A stretch of 64,000 nt of DNA from an uncultured Vibrio sp. (GTDB lineage Bacteria; Pseudomonadota; Gammaproteobacteria; Enterobacterales; Vibrionaceae): NCBI RefSeq assembly GCF_947488985.1, contig NZ_CANLBV010000003.1:32596-96595 (forward strand), read 5' to 3'. How positions within the stretch are numbered: the stretch's first letter is position 1; each line of letters starts with the position of its first letter. Positions 20,115 through 29,754 of this stretch are shown one piece after another. Made by a program: the position numbers and the translations under genes. The notes under the pieces were generated by a model. It worked only from the letters and a program-made list of their open reading frames with translations. It searched no databases and was not told where the DNA came from.

Positions 20115-20301
20115 GTCAATAATTTGCCTCAAATACTAAAACAGCCTGACACGTACAACACGAGCCAGGCTATTTAATATTTTTATCACATAGTTAAGCA
20201 AGCAACAACTCGACTATATCTTCTCTATACATTGAATTTAATCGTCACTTCGATTAACCAGCCGAGCCAAAATTGAATAGTGATTAAGCTTCAACCGATG
20301 A

Positions 20302-21768
20302 CTAGCGCTGAAGGTTATATTTGCGCATTTTCTCGACTAACGTAGTCCTACGCATCCCCAACATATCAGCGGCGCGCGCAACGATTCCGCTTTGCGCTTC
20401 TAATGCTTGATTGATCATATTCACTTCCATATCCGCCAGCAGCTCTTTCAGGTTAACCCCTTCTGGTGGTAACTCTTGAGGTGCGTTGACGTTGTCAGCC
20501 ATATCATCTTGTAAATCAAAACTGAAATCTTCTGAGAACAGGTCCGTAAGAGCATCGCGCTCTTGCTCTTCTTCTGAGGCAAAGCTATTAAACTCAGGCT
20601 GAAACTCAGGGATATCACTGTATCGATACTTGGTTGGAAGATGGTTTACATCAACCAAGCTATTTGGATATAGGATCACCATTCGCTCAACTAAGTTGGC
20701 GAGTTCACGGACATTACCCGGCCATGAATGCTCCATCAACGAATTGATAGCTCGTGCCGTAAAACAGATAGGCATACCGCCTTCCGCTTCCATTCGGGTC
20801 ATCAGCTCTTGAAGCAACAGCGGTATATCTTCGTTGCGTTCTTGAAGCGCTGGCATTTCAATCGGGAATACGTTTAGGCGATAGTAAAGATCTTCACGGA
20901 ACGCCTCATCGTCGATCATGTCTTCAAGGTTGCGGTGTGTTGCTGCAATCACCCGAACGTTAGCTCGAATGGTGCTGTTGCCGCCCACACGTTCAAAGCA
21001 TCGCTCTTGCAGTACTCGCAGCAACTTCACTTGCATCGCCATCGGCATATCGCCAATTTCATCAAGAAACAGGGTGCCACCTTCTGCCAATTCAAAGCGG
21101 CCTTTACGTGCGGTAATCGCTCCGGTAAATGCCCCTTTCTCATGGCCAAACAATTCACTTTCGAGTAAATCAGGAGGAATAGCACCGCAGTTCACGGGGA
21201 CGAAAGGCCCATTGCGACGCTTAGAGTGATAGTGAATATTACGCGCGACGACTTCTTTACCGGTACCTGATTCACCAAGAATCAGTACGTTAGCTTCCGT
21301 TGAAGAGACTTGTTCAATCAAATGACGAACTTCTTGAATACCAGCACTTTGCCCAACGAGGCTACGAAACAGCGTATTCTTACGCTCTGAAGAGGCAACT
21401 TGAACGCCTTTACGACCTAAGAAGTCTTTGCAATGCCTTAGTGCATCGCTTAATTGAGGATAGTTAAGAGGGAACTCTAGCTCACCCACAAAGTGCGTCA
21501 GCTCTTCAACAGCAGGGTTGTTTTTCCCAATAACCAGTAACGGGATATGATTCGCGTGAGCAAGCTTATCATTGAGCAAAGCATTAAAGCCTTTACCCTT
21601 AATTGAGCCAATAATGCAGCCTGCCCACTGAAGTGACCAGTCTACTTTACGCGCTTGTTCAGAGCTTACAACTTCGCAGCTCTCTCCTACAAACTCTAAT
21701 ATTGTGCTTAAATTGTGACGATCTTGCGCGTTATCGTCGACGACTAGCAGTTTTGCCAAACCTTGCAT
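20302..21768 (-). CDS. flrA: FlrA (FleQ), master sigma-54 flagellar activator
   Basis: This 488-residue protein has a receiver-like N-domain (FleQ type), an AAA+ domain with GESGTGKE at 165-172 and GAFTGA at 212-217, and a C-terminal helix-turn-helix (RAADMLGMRRTTLVEKMRKY). The phosphoacceptor position of the receiver carries Gly/Ser (CIIGSIKG, 51-58), so it is not expected to be phosphorylated, as in FleQ. In V. cholerae FlrA sits at the top of the cascade and activates flrBC; it is silenced by cyclic di-GMP and by FlhG. It is monocistronic, lying after the fliS terminator and 187 bases before flrB. Confidence 0.97.
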   Translation of the reverse strand: MQGLAKLLVVDDNAQDRHNLSTILEFVGESCEVVSSEQARKVDWSLQWAGCIIGSIKGKGFNALLNDKLAHANHIPLLVIGKNNPAVEELTHFVGELEFPLNYPQLSDALRHCKDFLGRKGVQVASSERKNTLFRSLVGQSAGIQEVRHLIEQVSSTEANVLILGESGTGKEVVARNIHYHSKRRNGPFVPVNCGAIPPDLLESELFGHEKGAFTGAITARKGRFELAEGGTLFLDEIGDMPMAMQVKLLRVLQERCFERVGGNSTIRANVRVIAATHRNLEDMIDDEAFREDLYYRLNVFPIEMPALQERNEDIPLLLQELMTRMEAEGGMPICFTARAINSLMEHSWPGNVRELANLVERMVILYPNSLVDVNHLPTKYRYSDIPEFQPEFNSFASEEEQERDALTDLFSEDFSFDLQDDMADNVNAPQELPPEGVNLKELLADMEVNMINQALEAQSGIVARAADMLGMRRTTLVEKMRKYNLQR

Positions 21769-21889
21769 AAGTAGGAATTATTGCCTTTATTTTGGTGCGA
21801 TGCGGAAAAATGGTGAGCGACGTAAGCCAAAAAACAGAGACACTATCTATGATTATGGTTTACGTGGACAAATTAATGAAATCAGCAAC

Positions 21890-21919
21890 GAAAAAAGCCA
21901 TTAGGCTAACTAATGGCTT
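21890..21919 (-). terminator. Intrinsic terminator after fliS
   Basis: A ten-base-pair stem (AAGCCATTAG with CTAATGGCTT, loop of five) is followed on the minus strand by a run of six T. It lies about 75 bases after fliS and ends the flagellin/flaG-fliD-flaI-fliS unit before flrA. Confidence 0.85.
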
Positions 21920-21995
21920 CTATTTTATTTGATTAAAAAAATAAGGCAACCAACCAATTTCCCAATGTGAACTTGGTTGAAAGTTCGAAATTGCT

Positions 21996-22406
21996 TTAAA
22001 TTCCGACCTCTGCAGCGGTTAAATTGTGATATTCGTTCGGAATTTGGTCCCAAGCGCTCTTAATTTCGCGAATAATATCAATAACATCATCAATAGGCTG
22101 TGGATCATTTTTGTGATTTGCCGCAGAAATTTGCGTGATCATGAACTCATAAAGTTGATCTAGGTTTTTAGCGATATCACCGCCATCGTCCATAGAGAGG
22201 CAACTACGTAAACTAATAATGATATCTAGAGCCTTACCAAGGCGCTCACCTTTCGCCGGAATGTTGCCCGCTTGCATCGCAGCTTTGCCTTGAATCAAAC
22301 GCTCTATTGCACCCGCCATTAACATTTGCACAATTTTATGCGGTGAGGCAGCCGTTAGCTGACTATCCACTGATACCTTTTTATATGCCTGTAAAGAACC
22401 GCGCAT
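21996..22406 (-). CDS. fliS: FliS, flagellin export chaperone
   Basis: This 136-residue helical protein has the family pattern AYKKVSVDSQLTAASPHKIVQMLM with GAIERLIQGKAAM. FliS wraps the disordered C-terminus of flagellin and keeps it unpolymerised until export. It is also called FlaJ in Vibrio. It follows flaI by 12 bases. Confidence 0.97.
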   Translation of the reverse strand: MRGSLQAYKKVSVDSQLTAASPHKIVQMLMAGAIERLIQGKAAMQAGNIPAKGERLGKALDIIISLRSCLSMDDGGDIAKNLDQLYEFMITQISAANHKNDPQPIDDVIDIIREIKSAWDQIPNEYHNLTAAEVGI

Positions 22407-22418
22407 CGTAAACCTCTT

Positions 22419-22724
22419 CTATAAAAACTTTTTGTATTGTTGAACTGACTTGGCACCATGTCGGTATTTATGTAAATGTTTGGCTACTCGACCCGTTTCC
22501 GACTGCATCAATTCGACCAATTTTCTTGTTCTCGAAATAGCTTCAAACCACTCGGAACTTTGCTTAACGTCAGGATGTGAATCGATTATTTGAAGCACGT
22601 TATTCAACAACTGTTCTCTGTTATCGACAAGCTGAGCGATTTCTTCAGCATTTATTTCACTAAATTCAAGCTTAGAGGTAATTAGTTGATCCAGTTCACA
22701 AAGCTCTTTAAGTTGACTGTTCAT
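22419..22724 (-). CDS. flaI: FlaI, FliT-like flagellar protein
   Basis: This 101-residue, probably all-helical protein sits between fliD and fliS, the position held by flaI in Vibrio and by fliT in enterobacteria. Sequence similarity to FliT is faint. FliT is the export chaperone of FliD, and that is the likely role by position. It starts 3 bases after the fliD stop. Confidence 0.85.
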   Translation of the reverse strand: MNSQLKELCELDQLITSKLEFSEINAEEIAQLVDNREQLLNNVLQIIDSHPDVKQSSEWFEAISRTRKLVELMQSETGRVAKHLHKYRHGAKSVQQYKKFL

Positions 22725-22727
22725 CTA

Positions 22728-24779
22728 CTAACCCAACGCATTCATCATACTGCCCAGTTGAGATTGCATCTTGCTGGTCGCATCTTGCATTGCGGTAAAC
22801 TTAGAGTGGGTGCGGCTCTCTAAGCTATCCATGCGCCGATCAAGCGCACTTTGGTCATCAAACAAACGATAATTTTGTTCAACTAAACTCTTTTCCCGGG
22901 TACGGATGGAACCGGTAATACCGGTAATGCCTTGAATGGCATCTTCCACTTTTTTAGCAAATCCTTTATTACCGCCAAAGAACTCACCCAACTTATCAAA
23001 ATTATTATTAAGTTGACGATCAAGCATGTCGTAGTTGATTTCTAACGAGCCTTGTCTGGTGGTGGTAATACCAAATTCAGTCAAAGACTTTAGGTTATCA
23101 GGCGCACCTTCAACACTTGATGAAAACACACCTTTCAATCGCGAGTCGGCATTACGTACCGTGCTGTCACCAGAAAGCGGCCCTTTTTGTCCTGTGGTAG
23201 GATCCACGCCCGCTAAACTTTTAGAAACTTGGTAAAACTGATTATAGGAGTTAACAAAGGCTTCAATATCTTGACGTACACTATTACGGTCGTACTCAAC
23301 GCCAATTTCGGCTGGTGGTTTATCTTTTGGCGTTTCACCTTTCACTGTAATATCAATACCTTCAACAGCATCTTCAATCACATTATTATTGCTAGAGAGC
23401 TGAGCGACACCGTCCAAAACCACCATTGAATCTTGCCCTGATTGGACCTCAACCATGCCGCTGTAGCTGTCAAAAGACTGCTGTGCGAGAACAAGGTCGG
23501 CTTGTGCTTTATCAACGCCCTCCAAATACTCTCGCTCTTCTGGCGTGAGTTTAGCGCGCTCAATGTCTTTCGCTTGCTCAGCCGTCAGCTCACCTTTTTG
23601 TACTTTCTCTGCTAGCTCGGCCTTGTCTTTTGCGGTTTTCTCTTCGATACGCGCTTGTTCAGCCTCTAGCTTTTGCTGAGCTTCTTTTGGTGTCACGTAT
23701 GAATCGGTCAGAGTACCCGATGCGGTATTTGACCAACCCGGTACATCTGGTGCCTTTGCTATCGCTTCTTCATCGAGTTCGAGTTCTGGGTTGTGGTAGG
23801 AATCTAACAGTGTGCCTGAAGCCGTTTCGGTCCAACCTGGGATCCTATCTTCAGGCATGACGGAATTTTCCGCTTGAGCGGCGTCTAAAGCAGCCTGACC
23901 ATCAGCGGCAGCTTGTTCGCCGTAGCTAAGGCTATCACTATTGCTTGCCTCTAGATCATCCCCATCTAGGTCATCTCCACTTACGTCACCCTCATCGGCT
24001 TCAGTGCTTTGTTGCGGAATAGGTTTGCCGTCGGCATCGACTTGCGGTGCTTGCTCTTCACTAGGGATGGCTAAGGGTGCTACATCTTGCCCGGGTGCGG
24101 GCTTAGAAAGGATCTCTTGAGCAGAAGCGCGCGCTTTCTCTAGCGCTTTAACACGCTCTTCAAGAGTTTTGTATTCGAGTTTCTTTAGAGGATTCGACGC
24201 ATCAGATTCAACATTGATACTGATCTGCTGATCAGCACCTGACTGATTGGAGGCAACAATAAGCCGCGGGCCTTCGACATCATTAATAATAGATGCTCGA
24301 ACGCCAGGGTTATTATTTGCACCGTTAATGCTGCGAACAACATCGATAAGTTTCGATCTATCGCTAACTTGTATATCAAAGCGGTTATCACCGAGTGAAA
24401 CCTGCAGCTTACCTGGGCCAAATTTCATGTCCTCTGATAGCACATCAGAAGCCACTTTATGGCTCTGGGCAAGCTGCAACACATCGATGGCGTATTTACC
24501 CGCGATCGCTTCGGTAGTCGCGGTTGCAGAAACAAGGCCTTCATCGGTACTTTCCACTGTTCGCACAGCAAAAGCTTTTTCCTGACGAAAGTTTGTCATC
24601 AGGCTTTTCATCGAATCGAGAGATTCTCTGAGTCTTCCATAGGCACTAATGCTGGTGTCGATTCGCGTTCGTTCATTGTCGATCCGCTGCTGTTTAGGCA
24701 CGCGCTCCGAATCAACAATTTTGCTGACCATGGAATTGATATCCATGCCAGACGAAATCCCCATTGGGCCAAAACTCAT
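22728..24779 (-). CDS. fliD: FliD (FlaH), filament cap protein
   Basis: This 683-residue cap protein is longer than the roughly 470 residues of enterobacterial FliD. The N-terminal part (GMDINSMVSKIVDSERVPKQ) and the C-terminal coiled coil are conserved. The extra length is an acidic, low-complexity and helical insert at about 205-440, which carries a 16-residue direct repeat (313-328 and 346-361). FliD caps the filament tip and guides flagellin folding. It follows flaG by 22 bases. Confidence 0.96.
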   Translation of the reverse strand: MSFGPMGISSGMDINSMVSKIVDSERVPKQQRIDNERTRIDTSISAYGRLRESLDSMKSLMTNFRQEKAFAVRTVESTDEGLVSATATTEAIAGKYAIDVLQLAQSHKVASDVLSEDMKFGPGKLQVSLGDNRFDIQVSDRSKLIDVVRSINGANNNPGVRASIINDVEGPRLIVASNQSGADQQISINVESDASNPLKKLEYKTLEERVKALEKARASAQEILSKPAPGQDVAPLAIPSEEQAPQVDADGKPIPQQSTEADEGDVSGDDLDGDDLEASNSDSLSYGEQAAADGQAALDAAQAENSVMPEDRIPGWTETASGTLLDSYHNPELELDEEAIAKAPDVPGWSNTASGTLTDSYVTPKEAQQKLEAEQARIEEKTAKDKAELAEKVQKGELTAEQAKDIERAKLTPEEREYLEGVDKAQADLVLAQQSFDSYSGMVEVQSGQDSMVVLDGVAQLSSNNNVIEDAVEGIDITVKGETPKDKPPAEIGVEYDRNSVRQDIEAFVNSYNQFYQVSKSLAGVDPTTGQKGPLSGDSTVRNADSRLKGVFSSSVEGAPDNLKSLTEFGITTTRQGSLEINYDMLDRQLNNNFDKLGEFFGGNKGFAKKVEDAIQGITGITGSIRTREKSLVEQNYRLFDDQSALDRRMDSLESRTHSKFTAMQDATSKMQSQLGSMMNALG

Positions 24780-24801
24780 TAAACCACCTCAATAATACGA
24801 C

Positions 24802-25227
24802 TTAAACCTTTGCCTCCAATATTCCACTATTAGAGGTTTGGGCTGCTAGGCGTCTTAGAATTTCAAGCATTTCTTCGTCGGGTATTTGGCGAATAATATC
24901 ACCGGTAGTGGTTTCATAAATAGTGACCACATCCCTCCCCGACTCTTCATCGACCTTGAAGGCAACCCCTTTATTGAGAGAGGAGATAAACTCGTTTACC
25001 TTCTCTACCATCTTGACTCGCTCTTCATCATTTAACTCTTTTCGATCTTGAGCTAATTGAATCGCCGCCTCGGTAGCGTCCTCTTTCGATTTCTCAACCT
25101 TGCCATAGGATGTTGTTTCTTTTAGTCGTGAAACACTCGACGCACTACTACCTTCATCGCTTGCAAATTTAATGCCATTGGGTGAGCCATAAGGCTGGAT
25201 GTTCGATGCGTTGGATGGTATTTCCAT
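24802..25227 (-). CDS. flaG: FlaG family protein
   Basis: This 141-residue protein has a Ser-rich start and the C-terminal FlaG domain (VAFKVDEESGRDVVTIYETT, then IIRQIPDEEMLEILRRLA). FlaG proteins affect filament length in several bacteria; the mechanism is not settled. The ribosome site is unusual: GGAGGGAGGGAG, offering several registers, 6 bases before the ATG. A predicted branched RNA lies immediately upstream. Confidence 0.95.
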   Translation of the reverse strand: MEIPSNASNIQPYGSPNGIKFASDEGSSASSVSRLKETTSYGKVEKSKEDATEAAIQLAQDRKELNDEERVKMVEKVNEFISSLNKGVAFKVDEESGRDVVTIYETTTGDIIRQIPDEEMLEILRRLAAQTSNSGILEAKV

Positions 25228-25250
25228 AACACTCTCCCTCCCTCCTTTTT

Positions 25251-25317
25251 GGGCTAAGCAGTAAAACTCTACCTTAAGTAGAGCTTACCGCTACTTACAC
25301 CGAGGTAAGTTTAGCCC
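25251..25317 (-). other. Predicted three-way-junction RNA between third flagellin and flaG
   Basis: An outer seven-pair stem (GGGCTAA at 25251-25257 with TTAGCCC at 25311-25317, which includes the flagellin stop codon) encloses two hairpins. One is GTAA plus CTCTAC pairing with GTAGAG plus TTAC (25261-25288); the other is ACTTAC with GTAAGT (25293-25310). No U-run follows; the polypurine flaG ribosome site does. It may control flaG translation, mRNA processing or partial termination. Fold drawn by eye. Confidence 0.5.
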
Positions 25318-26441
25318 AATAAGCTTAAAGCAGCTGACGGTGATTGCTTCGCTTGAGCTAGGATAGAAGTACTCGCCTGTTGCAGGATTTGAGACTTCGT
25401 CATTGCCGTTGTTTCTTTCGCGTAATCGGTATCTTTGATACGGCTCTTAGAGGCATTAACGTTCTCGTTGATGTTATCTAAGTTGCTGATTGCGTGATCA
25501 AAACGGTTTTGGAAAGCACCTAGCGACGCACGTTGGCTATCAACCGATTTTAGCGCGCCATCAATGATAGATACCGCTTCGTTTGCACCAGCAACAGAAG
25601 TGACATCGATATCATTAACCGTCACGTCTTTACCAGCACCGATACCTAGCTCGCTTGCAAGGCTGCCACCAAATTCAACATCACCTTCAACCTTTTGGTT
25701 TGAAGCGAAAAGTTGCAGTTTACCGCCTTCGCCAACAGATGCTTTAACGTCTTCACTTTGACCGTTGATGTAAGTGGCAAGCTCTTCAATATCGTTGCCT
25801 TCTTTCGCTGAAATAGCTAACTCTTGTGCTTCACCAAATTTGTCGTTGTATTTGATAGTTAAGTCTGAGCCAGCACTCACTCGCCAAGATGCATCTTGAC
25901 CTTGTTCTACACCGTAGCTCTTGCCGCCCATCTCAGTGGTATCAGTACGCATATTGCCCATGGACAGCATAACGGCTTCACCAGAGTCGGCACCGATTTG
26001 GAAAGATTGACTACCGTAAGTGCCGTTAAGAAGCTTGTTACCACCAAAAGAGGTTGTTTCAGCAATACGGTTAAGCTCTGTGTTTAGAGCAGAGACTTCT
26101 TCTTGGATCGCAACACGCTCAGATTTGCTGTTTGAACCGTTTGAAGATTGTAGAGAAAGGTCACGCATACGTTGCAGAATATTGGTCGACTCATTCATTG
26201 CACCTTCAGCGGTTTGTGCAATAGAGATACCGTCATTCGCATTTTTTACCGCCATATCTAAACCACGGCTTTGCGAGGTTAAGCGGTTAGAGATTTGTAG
26301 ACCGGCAGCATCATCTCTTGCGCTATTAATTTTATAGCCAGAAGACAAACGCTCCATCGATTTTTGAGTACCTTCAGCCGCACTATTTAGGTAGCGCTGA
26401 GCCGTCATTGCAGACACATTCGTGCTTACATTAATCGCCAT
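25311..26441 (-). CDS. Flagellin (third copy, sigma-28 class)
   Basis: This 376-residue flagellin has the conserved N-terminal D0/D1 ([40 protein letters not shown]) and C-terminal D1/D0 ([20 protein letters not shown], ending [10 protein letters not shown]). It is exported and forms part of the filament. AAAGGAG lies before ATG 26441. A TAAA-N15-GCCGTTAA sigma-28 promoter lies 130-156 bases upstream. By synteny (next to flaG) it may match flaB of V. cholerae, but paralogue assignment was not tested, so no symbol is given. Confidence 0.97.
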   Translation of the reverse strand: MAINVSTNVSAMTAQRYLNSAAEGTQKSMERLSSGYKINSARDDAAGLQISNRLTSQSRGLDMAVKNANDGISIAQTAEGAMNESTNILQRMRDLSLQSSNGSNSKSERVAIQEEVSALNTELNRIAETTSFGGNKLLNGTYGSQSFQIGADSGEAVMLSMGNMRTDTTEMGGKSYGVEQGQDASWRVSAGSDLTIKYNDKFGEAQELAISAKEGNDIEELATYINGQSEDVKASVGEGGKLQLFASNQKVEGDVEFGGSLASELGIGAGKDVTVNDIDVTSVAGANEAVSIIDGALKSVDSQRASLGAFQNRFDHAISNLDNINENVNASKSRIKDTDYAKETTAMTKSQILQQASTSILAQAKQSPSAALSLLG

Positions 26442-26570
26442 AGTTGATCTCCTTTAGGCATTATCTAATGCACCTATATGACTCTCACCTCATATAAATA
26501 CATATCAATTTGTTTACATACCACTGTCTCTCTCACCTTACATTGGTACATATCATTTCTCTCAATCCCT

Positions 26571-26597
26571 TTAACGGCGTCTTAATTAGAAGCTTTA
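26571..26597 (-). promoter_or_regulatory. Sigma-28 promoter of the third flagellin
   Basis: The minus strand reads TAAA, 15 bases, GCCGTTAA, one base from the enterobacterial FliA consensus GCCGATAA. It implies expression only after FlgM has been exported, as for the minor flagellins of Vibrio. Confidence 0.88.
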
Positions 26598-26749
26598 ATA
26601 AAAAATGTGCATTTTTTCGTATTATTTTCAACAACAAGGAAAAATGTGATCAAACGTCAATAAATAGAACAACATTTGCTAAAGTTTCCTACCCTCGCTT
26701 TTCATCTTTACTACTGTCCCAAATTCTCCACTTCACTAAATCGCAGGCA

Positions 26750-26776
26750 ATAAAAAACCCAGCCGAAGCTGAGTTT
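26750..26776 (-). terminator. Intrinsic terminator after the second flagellin
   Basis: The minus strand folds as AAACTCAGC, a TTCG tetraloop, then GCTGGGTTT, continuing to a run of six T. It lies about 80 bases after the stop of the gene at 26857. Confidence 0.9.
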
Positions 26777-26856
26777 GTTTAGCGCTCATCTCTCACCACG
26801 AGCTAATTGTGGAGGCCTAACGTTCACTCATTTGGTCAACGTGGCCTATCAATCGA

Positions 26857-27990
26857 TTAACCAAGTAGGCTAAGTGCCGAGTTCGGTGCTTGCTTCGCTT
26901 GAGCCAGGATCGAGCTAGAAGCTTGAGAAAGGATCTGAGATTTCGTCATCTGAGTCGTTTCTTTCGCGAAATCGGTATCTTTAATACGGCTCTTGGAAGC
27001 ATTCACGTTCTCGTTGATGTTATCTAAGTTGCTGATAGCGTGGTCGAAACGGTTTTGGAAAGCGCCTAGTTCAGCACGGTGGCTGTCAACGTACTTAAGC
27101 GCTGCATCGATAATGGCAACCGACTCTTGTGCGCCGCCAACAGAAGTTACATCAATCGTATCAACCGTTACATCTTTACCTGGTTGCATACCAAGTTCAC
27201 CAGCTAGGCTACCTGAAAATGTCACTTCACCTTCAACTTTATTGTTGCCCGCAAACATTTGCAGCCTGCCATCTTCAGTGACAGAGGCCTTAACAGAATC
27301 TTGTTGTCCGTTGATGTAGGTTGCCAACTCTTCGATGTCATCACCCGCTTTTGCGCTGATGTCAATCTCTTGAGCTTGACCGAAATTGTCATTGAACGAC
27401 ATTTTCAGGTCGTTTGCACCCACTTGGACATTCCAGTCTTTGTCTTTCGCACTGTCAGTTTGGTAGCTTTTACCCCCCATCTGAGCGTTATCAGAACGCA
27501 TGTCTTTAAGCTGAAGCATCACCGCTTCACCGCTATCCGCACCGATTTGGAAAGATTGAGTACCGTAAGTGCCGTTAATCAGTTTGTTACCACCAAAAGA
27601 GGTCGTTTCTGCAATACGGTTTAATTCGTTGTTCAGCGCGCCCACTTCTTCTTGAATCGCGACACGCTCAGATTTTGAGTTTGAGCCGTTTGAAGATTGT
27701 AGAGACAAATCACGCATACGTTGCAGGATGTTAGTTGTCTCATTCATTGCACCTTCCGCTGTTTGTGCAATAGAGATACCGTCGTTCGCGTTACGTACTG
27801 CAACGTCTAGGCCACGGCTTTGCACGTTCAAACGGTTAGAGATTTGTAGGCCCGCAGCGTCATCTTTTGCGCTGTTGATTTTTGAGCCAGAAGCAAGACG
27901 CTCCATTGATGTTTGCTGTGCGTTGTTTGCGTTGTTTAGGTAACGTTGCGCTGTCATCGCTGAAACGTTGGTATTTACAGTCACTGCCAT
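26857..27990 (-). CDS. Flagellin (second copy, sigma-28 class)
   Basis: This 377-residue flagellin begins [20 protein letters not shown] and ends [10 protein letters not shown]. The frame is open for 23 more codons, but the conserved flagellin start and a TTGGAG ribosome site fix ATG 27990. It is close to flagellin 3 over D0/D1, with the same [12 protein letters not shown] stretch, and differs mainly in the central part. A sigma-28 promoter lies about 80 bases upstream and a tetraloop terminator downstream, so it is a single-gene unit. Position suggests correspondence with flaC of V. cholerae; its sequence also recalls other Vibrio minor flagellins. Confidence 0.97.
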   Translation of the reverse strand: MAVTVNTNVSAMTAQRYLNNANNAQQTSMERLASGSKINSAKDDAAGLQISNRLNVQSRGLDVAVRNANDGISIAQTAEGAMNETTNILQRMRDLSLQSSNGSNSKSERVAIQEEVGALNNELNRIAETTSFGGNKLINGTYGTQSFQIGADSGEAVMLQLKDMRSDNAQMGGKSYQTDSAKDKDWNVQVGANDLKMSFNDNFGQAQEIDISAKAGDDIEELATYINGQQDSVKASVTEDGRLQMFAGNNKVEGEVTFSGSLAGELGMQPGKDVTVDTIDVTSVGGAQESVAIIDAALKYVDSHRAELGAFQNRFDHAISNLDNINENVNASKSRIKDTDFAKETTQMTKSQILSQASSSILAQAKQAPNSALSLLG

Positions 27991-28070
27991 GGTGATTTCT
28001 CCAATTGATTTTCCGGTATAGCGGTTTCCGACGTCTCGGAAAACCAAATAGTTTCTCAAAGTTGCTTTTA

Positions 28071-28097
28071 ATAACGGCGCGAAAATCAGAAGCTTTA
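28071..28097 (-). promoter_or_regulatory. Sigma-28 promoter of the second flagellin
   Basis: The minus strand reads TAAA, 15 bases, GCCGTTAT. It matches the element before flagellin 3, including a shared GCTTCT just after TAAA. Predicted start is about 75 bases before the ATG. Confidence 0.87.
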
Positions 28098-28389
28098 GAA
28101 AAACTTTTCAAAAAACCAAAAAAAAAAATTAAGTTGTTATTTATCAACAAATTAATATTGAAAACTTTCTAGAATAACAATCAACAAACAATCTAAAAAT
28201 GTTCAAAAACACACCAAACACCATTTTAGCGACTCAACGTATGGAAATCAGCAATCTATCAACGTATCAATCTGAGTTATATTTCATGCGACCACTTATC
28301 ACAGCATGGATTGATGGATTCTAGGCTTATGGAGTAAAATAAGAGGAAAGTAACAAGTTAACAAGCAGAACAAAGAAAACGAGCAGAAA

Positions 28390-28425
28390 GGAAAAAGCCC
28401 CTTTTCCTTTGAGAGAACCGGGGCT
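28390..28425 (-). terminator. Intrinsic terminator of flaA
   Basis: On the minus strand AGCCCC pairs with GGGGCT across an 18-base loop, followed by five T. It lies about 190 bases after the flaA stop, giving a long 3' untranslated region. Confidence 0.75.
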
Positions 28426-28617
28426 AGTTGACGCGTCAGAGCCTGTGTGGAGATCATTGAGAAATGAACACATTTCCGACTTGCCGTTGCACTCTTACTG
28501 TAAAAATGGATAGCAGGTGAGAGATGAGAGAGCTAAACACTCAATAGTAAGCATGCTTGCCAGTTTTCCTTACTGCATGGCTCACGTCTGAACACGAACA
28601 GCAAGTTCAACCAATAA

Positions 28618-29754
28618 CTATTGCAATAGTGACATCGCAGAGTTAGGCAACTGTTTTGCTTGAGCAAGTATTGAAGTACCTGCCTGTTGCAGAATTTGTG
28701 ACTTGGTCATTTGCGTCGTCTCTTTCGCAAAGTCCGTGTCTTTGATTCGGCTGTTTGAAGCGTCTACGTTCTCTTGAACGTTGGCCAAGTTATTAATGCT
28801 GTGGCTGAGACGGTTCTGTTTTGCACCCAGATCAGCACGTTGTGAATCGACATACTTCAGTGCAGAATCAATCACACTGATAGCATTTTGTGAGCCAGCA
28901 ACACTCGTTAAACTGATATCTTGAACCGATGTAGCACGGCCTTCACTCTTAATGCCGAGCTCAGAAGCTAGACCACCAGAGATCGACATCGCGCCTTCAA
29001 GATCCGGTTCCGCCACGAATAATTGTAAGCGGCCATCATCCGTAACCGACGCATTCAAATAATCAGACTGACCATTAATGTAGGTCGCTAACTCTTCGAT
29101 ATCGTCACCGGCTTTAGTATTGATATCGAGAACAATGTCTTCACCCGATTTGGTTCTGAATTCAAACTTAAGATCGCTCGCTGTCGGTGGCACGCTCCAG
29201 TCCTTACCTTTGGCGTTTTCAGAATCGAACGTGGTACCACCCATACGGAAATCATCAGCACGAATGCTTGTTAATCCCATGATCATCGCTTCACCAGAAC
29301 TTGCACCGATCTGGAATGACGCTTCACCAAATGAACCGTTCAATAGACGACGACCACCAAAAGAGGTTGTTTCCGCGATACGGTTAAGCTCATCTTGAAG
29401 CGCTGAAGACTCTTCGTTGAGTGCTGTACGTTCTGCTGGCGAGTTAGTGCCGTTGGATGATTGAATTGCCAAGTCACGCATACGTTGTAATACGTTGGTT
29501 GATTCGTTCATCGCGCCTTCAGCAGTTTGAGCAATCGAAATACCATCATTGGCGTTACGCATTGCCACATCAAGACCACGAGATTGTGCCGTTAAGCGAT
29601 TCGAGATTTGCAGGCCCGCTGCATCATCTTTTGCGCTATTGATCTTGTGACCCGATGACAAACGCTCCATCGAAGTCGCTAAGTCATTGGATGATTTATT
29701 CAGGTAACGCTGCGCCGTCATCGCCGATACGTTAGTGCTTACAGTGATAGCCAT
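28618..29754 (-). CDS. flaA: FlaA, major (core) flagellin
   Basis: This 378-residue flagellin differs from the other two in ways seen in V. cholerae Fla[21 protein letters not shown] in D1, [26 protein letters not shown], and the ending [11 protein letters not shown]. In V. cholerae FlaA is the essential, sigma-54/FlrC-dependent flagellin. Here it is likewise the only flagellin lacking a sigma-28 box; a sigma-54-like element is found upstream. AAGGAG six bases before ATG 29754 fixes the start over an upstream TTG at 29778. It lies after flgL, as in V. cholerae. Confidence 0.96.
   Translation of the reverse strand: MAITVSTNVSAMTAQRYLNKSSNDLATSMERLSSGHKINSAKDDAAGLQISNRLTAQSRGLDVAMRNANDGISIAQTAEGAMNESTNVLQRMRDLAIQSSNGTNSPAERTALNEESSALQDELNRIAETTSFGGRRLLNGSFGEASFQIGASSGEAMIMGLTSIRADDFRMGGTTFDSENAKGKDWSVPPTASDLKFEFRTKSGEDIVLDINTKAGDDIEELATYINGQSDYLNASVTDDGRLQLFVAEPDLEGAMSISGGLASELGIKSEGRATSVQDISLTSVAGSQNAISVIDSALKYVDSQRADLGAKQNRLSHSINNLANVQENVDASNSRIKDTDFAKETTQMTKSQILQQAGTSILAQAKQLPNSAMSLLQ

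Larger units (their letters stand above)
26442..26856. other. Intergenic region between flagellins 2 and 3
   Basis: These 415 bases hold the sigma-28 promoter of flagellin 3 (26571-26597) and the terminator of flagellin 2 (26752-26776). The rest is AT-rich with no coding region I can support. Confidence 0.8.
27991..28617. other. Intergenic region between flaA and the second flagellin
   Basis: These 627 bases contain the sigma-28 promoter (28071-28097), an AT-rich stretch (28100-28390) with no supportable gene, the flaA terminator (28392-28425) and a 192-base flaA 3' untranslated segment (28426-28617). Confidence 0.8.

Noticed and set aside
20143..20171. Hairpin between flrA and flrB (AGCCTG/CAGGCT)
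   Set aside because: Only six pairs, a 17-base loop and a short GTTTTAG tail; it may stop some transcripts but does not qualify as a clear terminator.
20195..20215. Possible sigma-54 promoter for flrB
   Set aside because: A TTGCT is present with a correctly spaced AG in place of the near-invariant GG. FlrA control of flrBC is expected from V. cholerae, but this site is too weak to annotate.
27991..28059. N-terminally extended start of the second flagellin
   Set aside because: The extra 23 residues precede the invariant flagellin N-terminus and lack a ribosome site; similar extensions for flgF, flgO, flgM, chb, fliQ and the DUF411 gene were rejected for like reasons.
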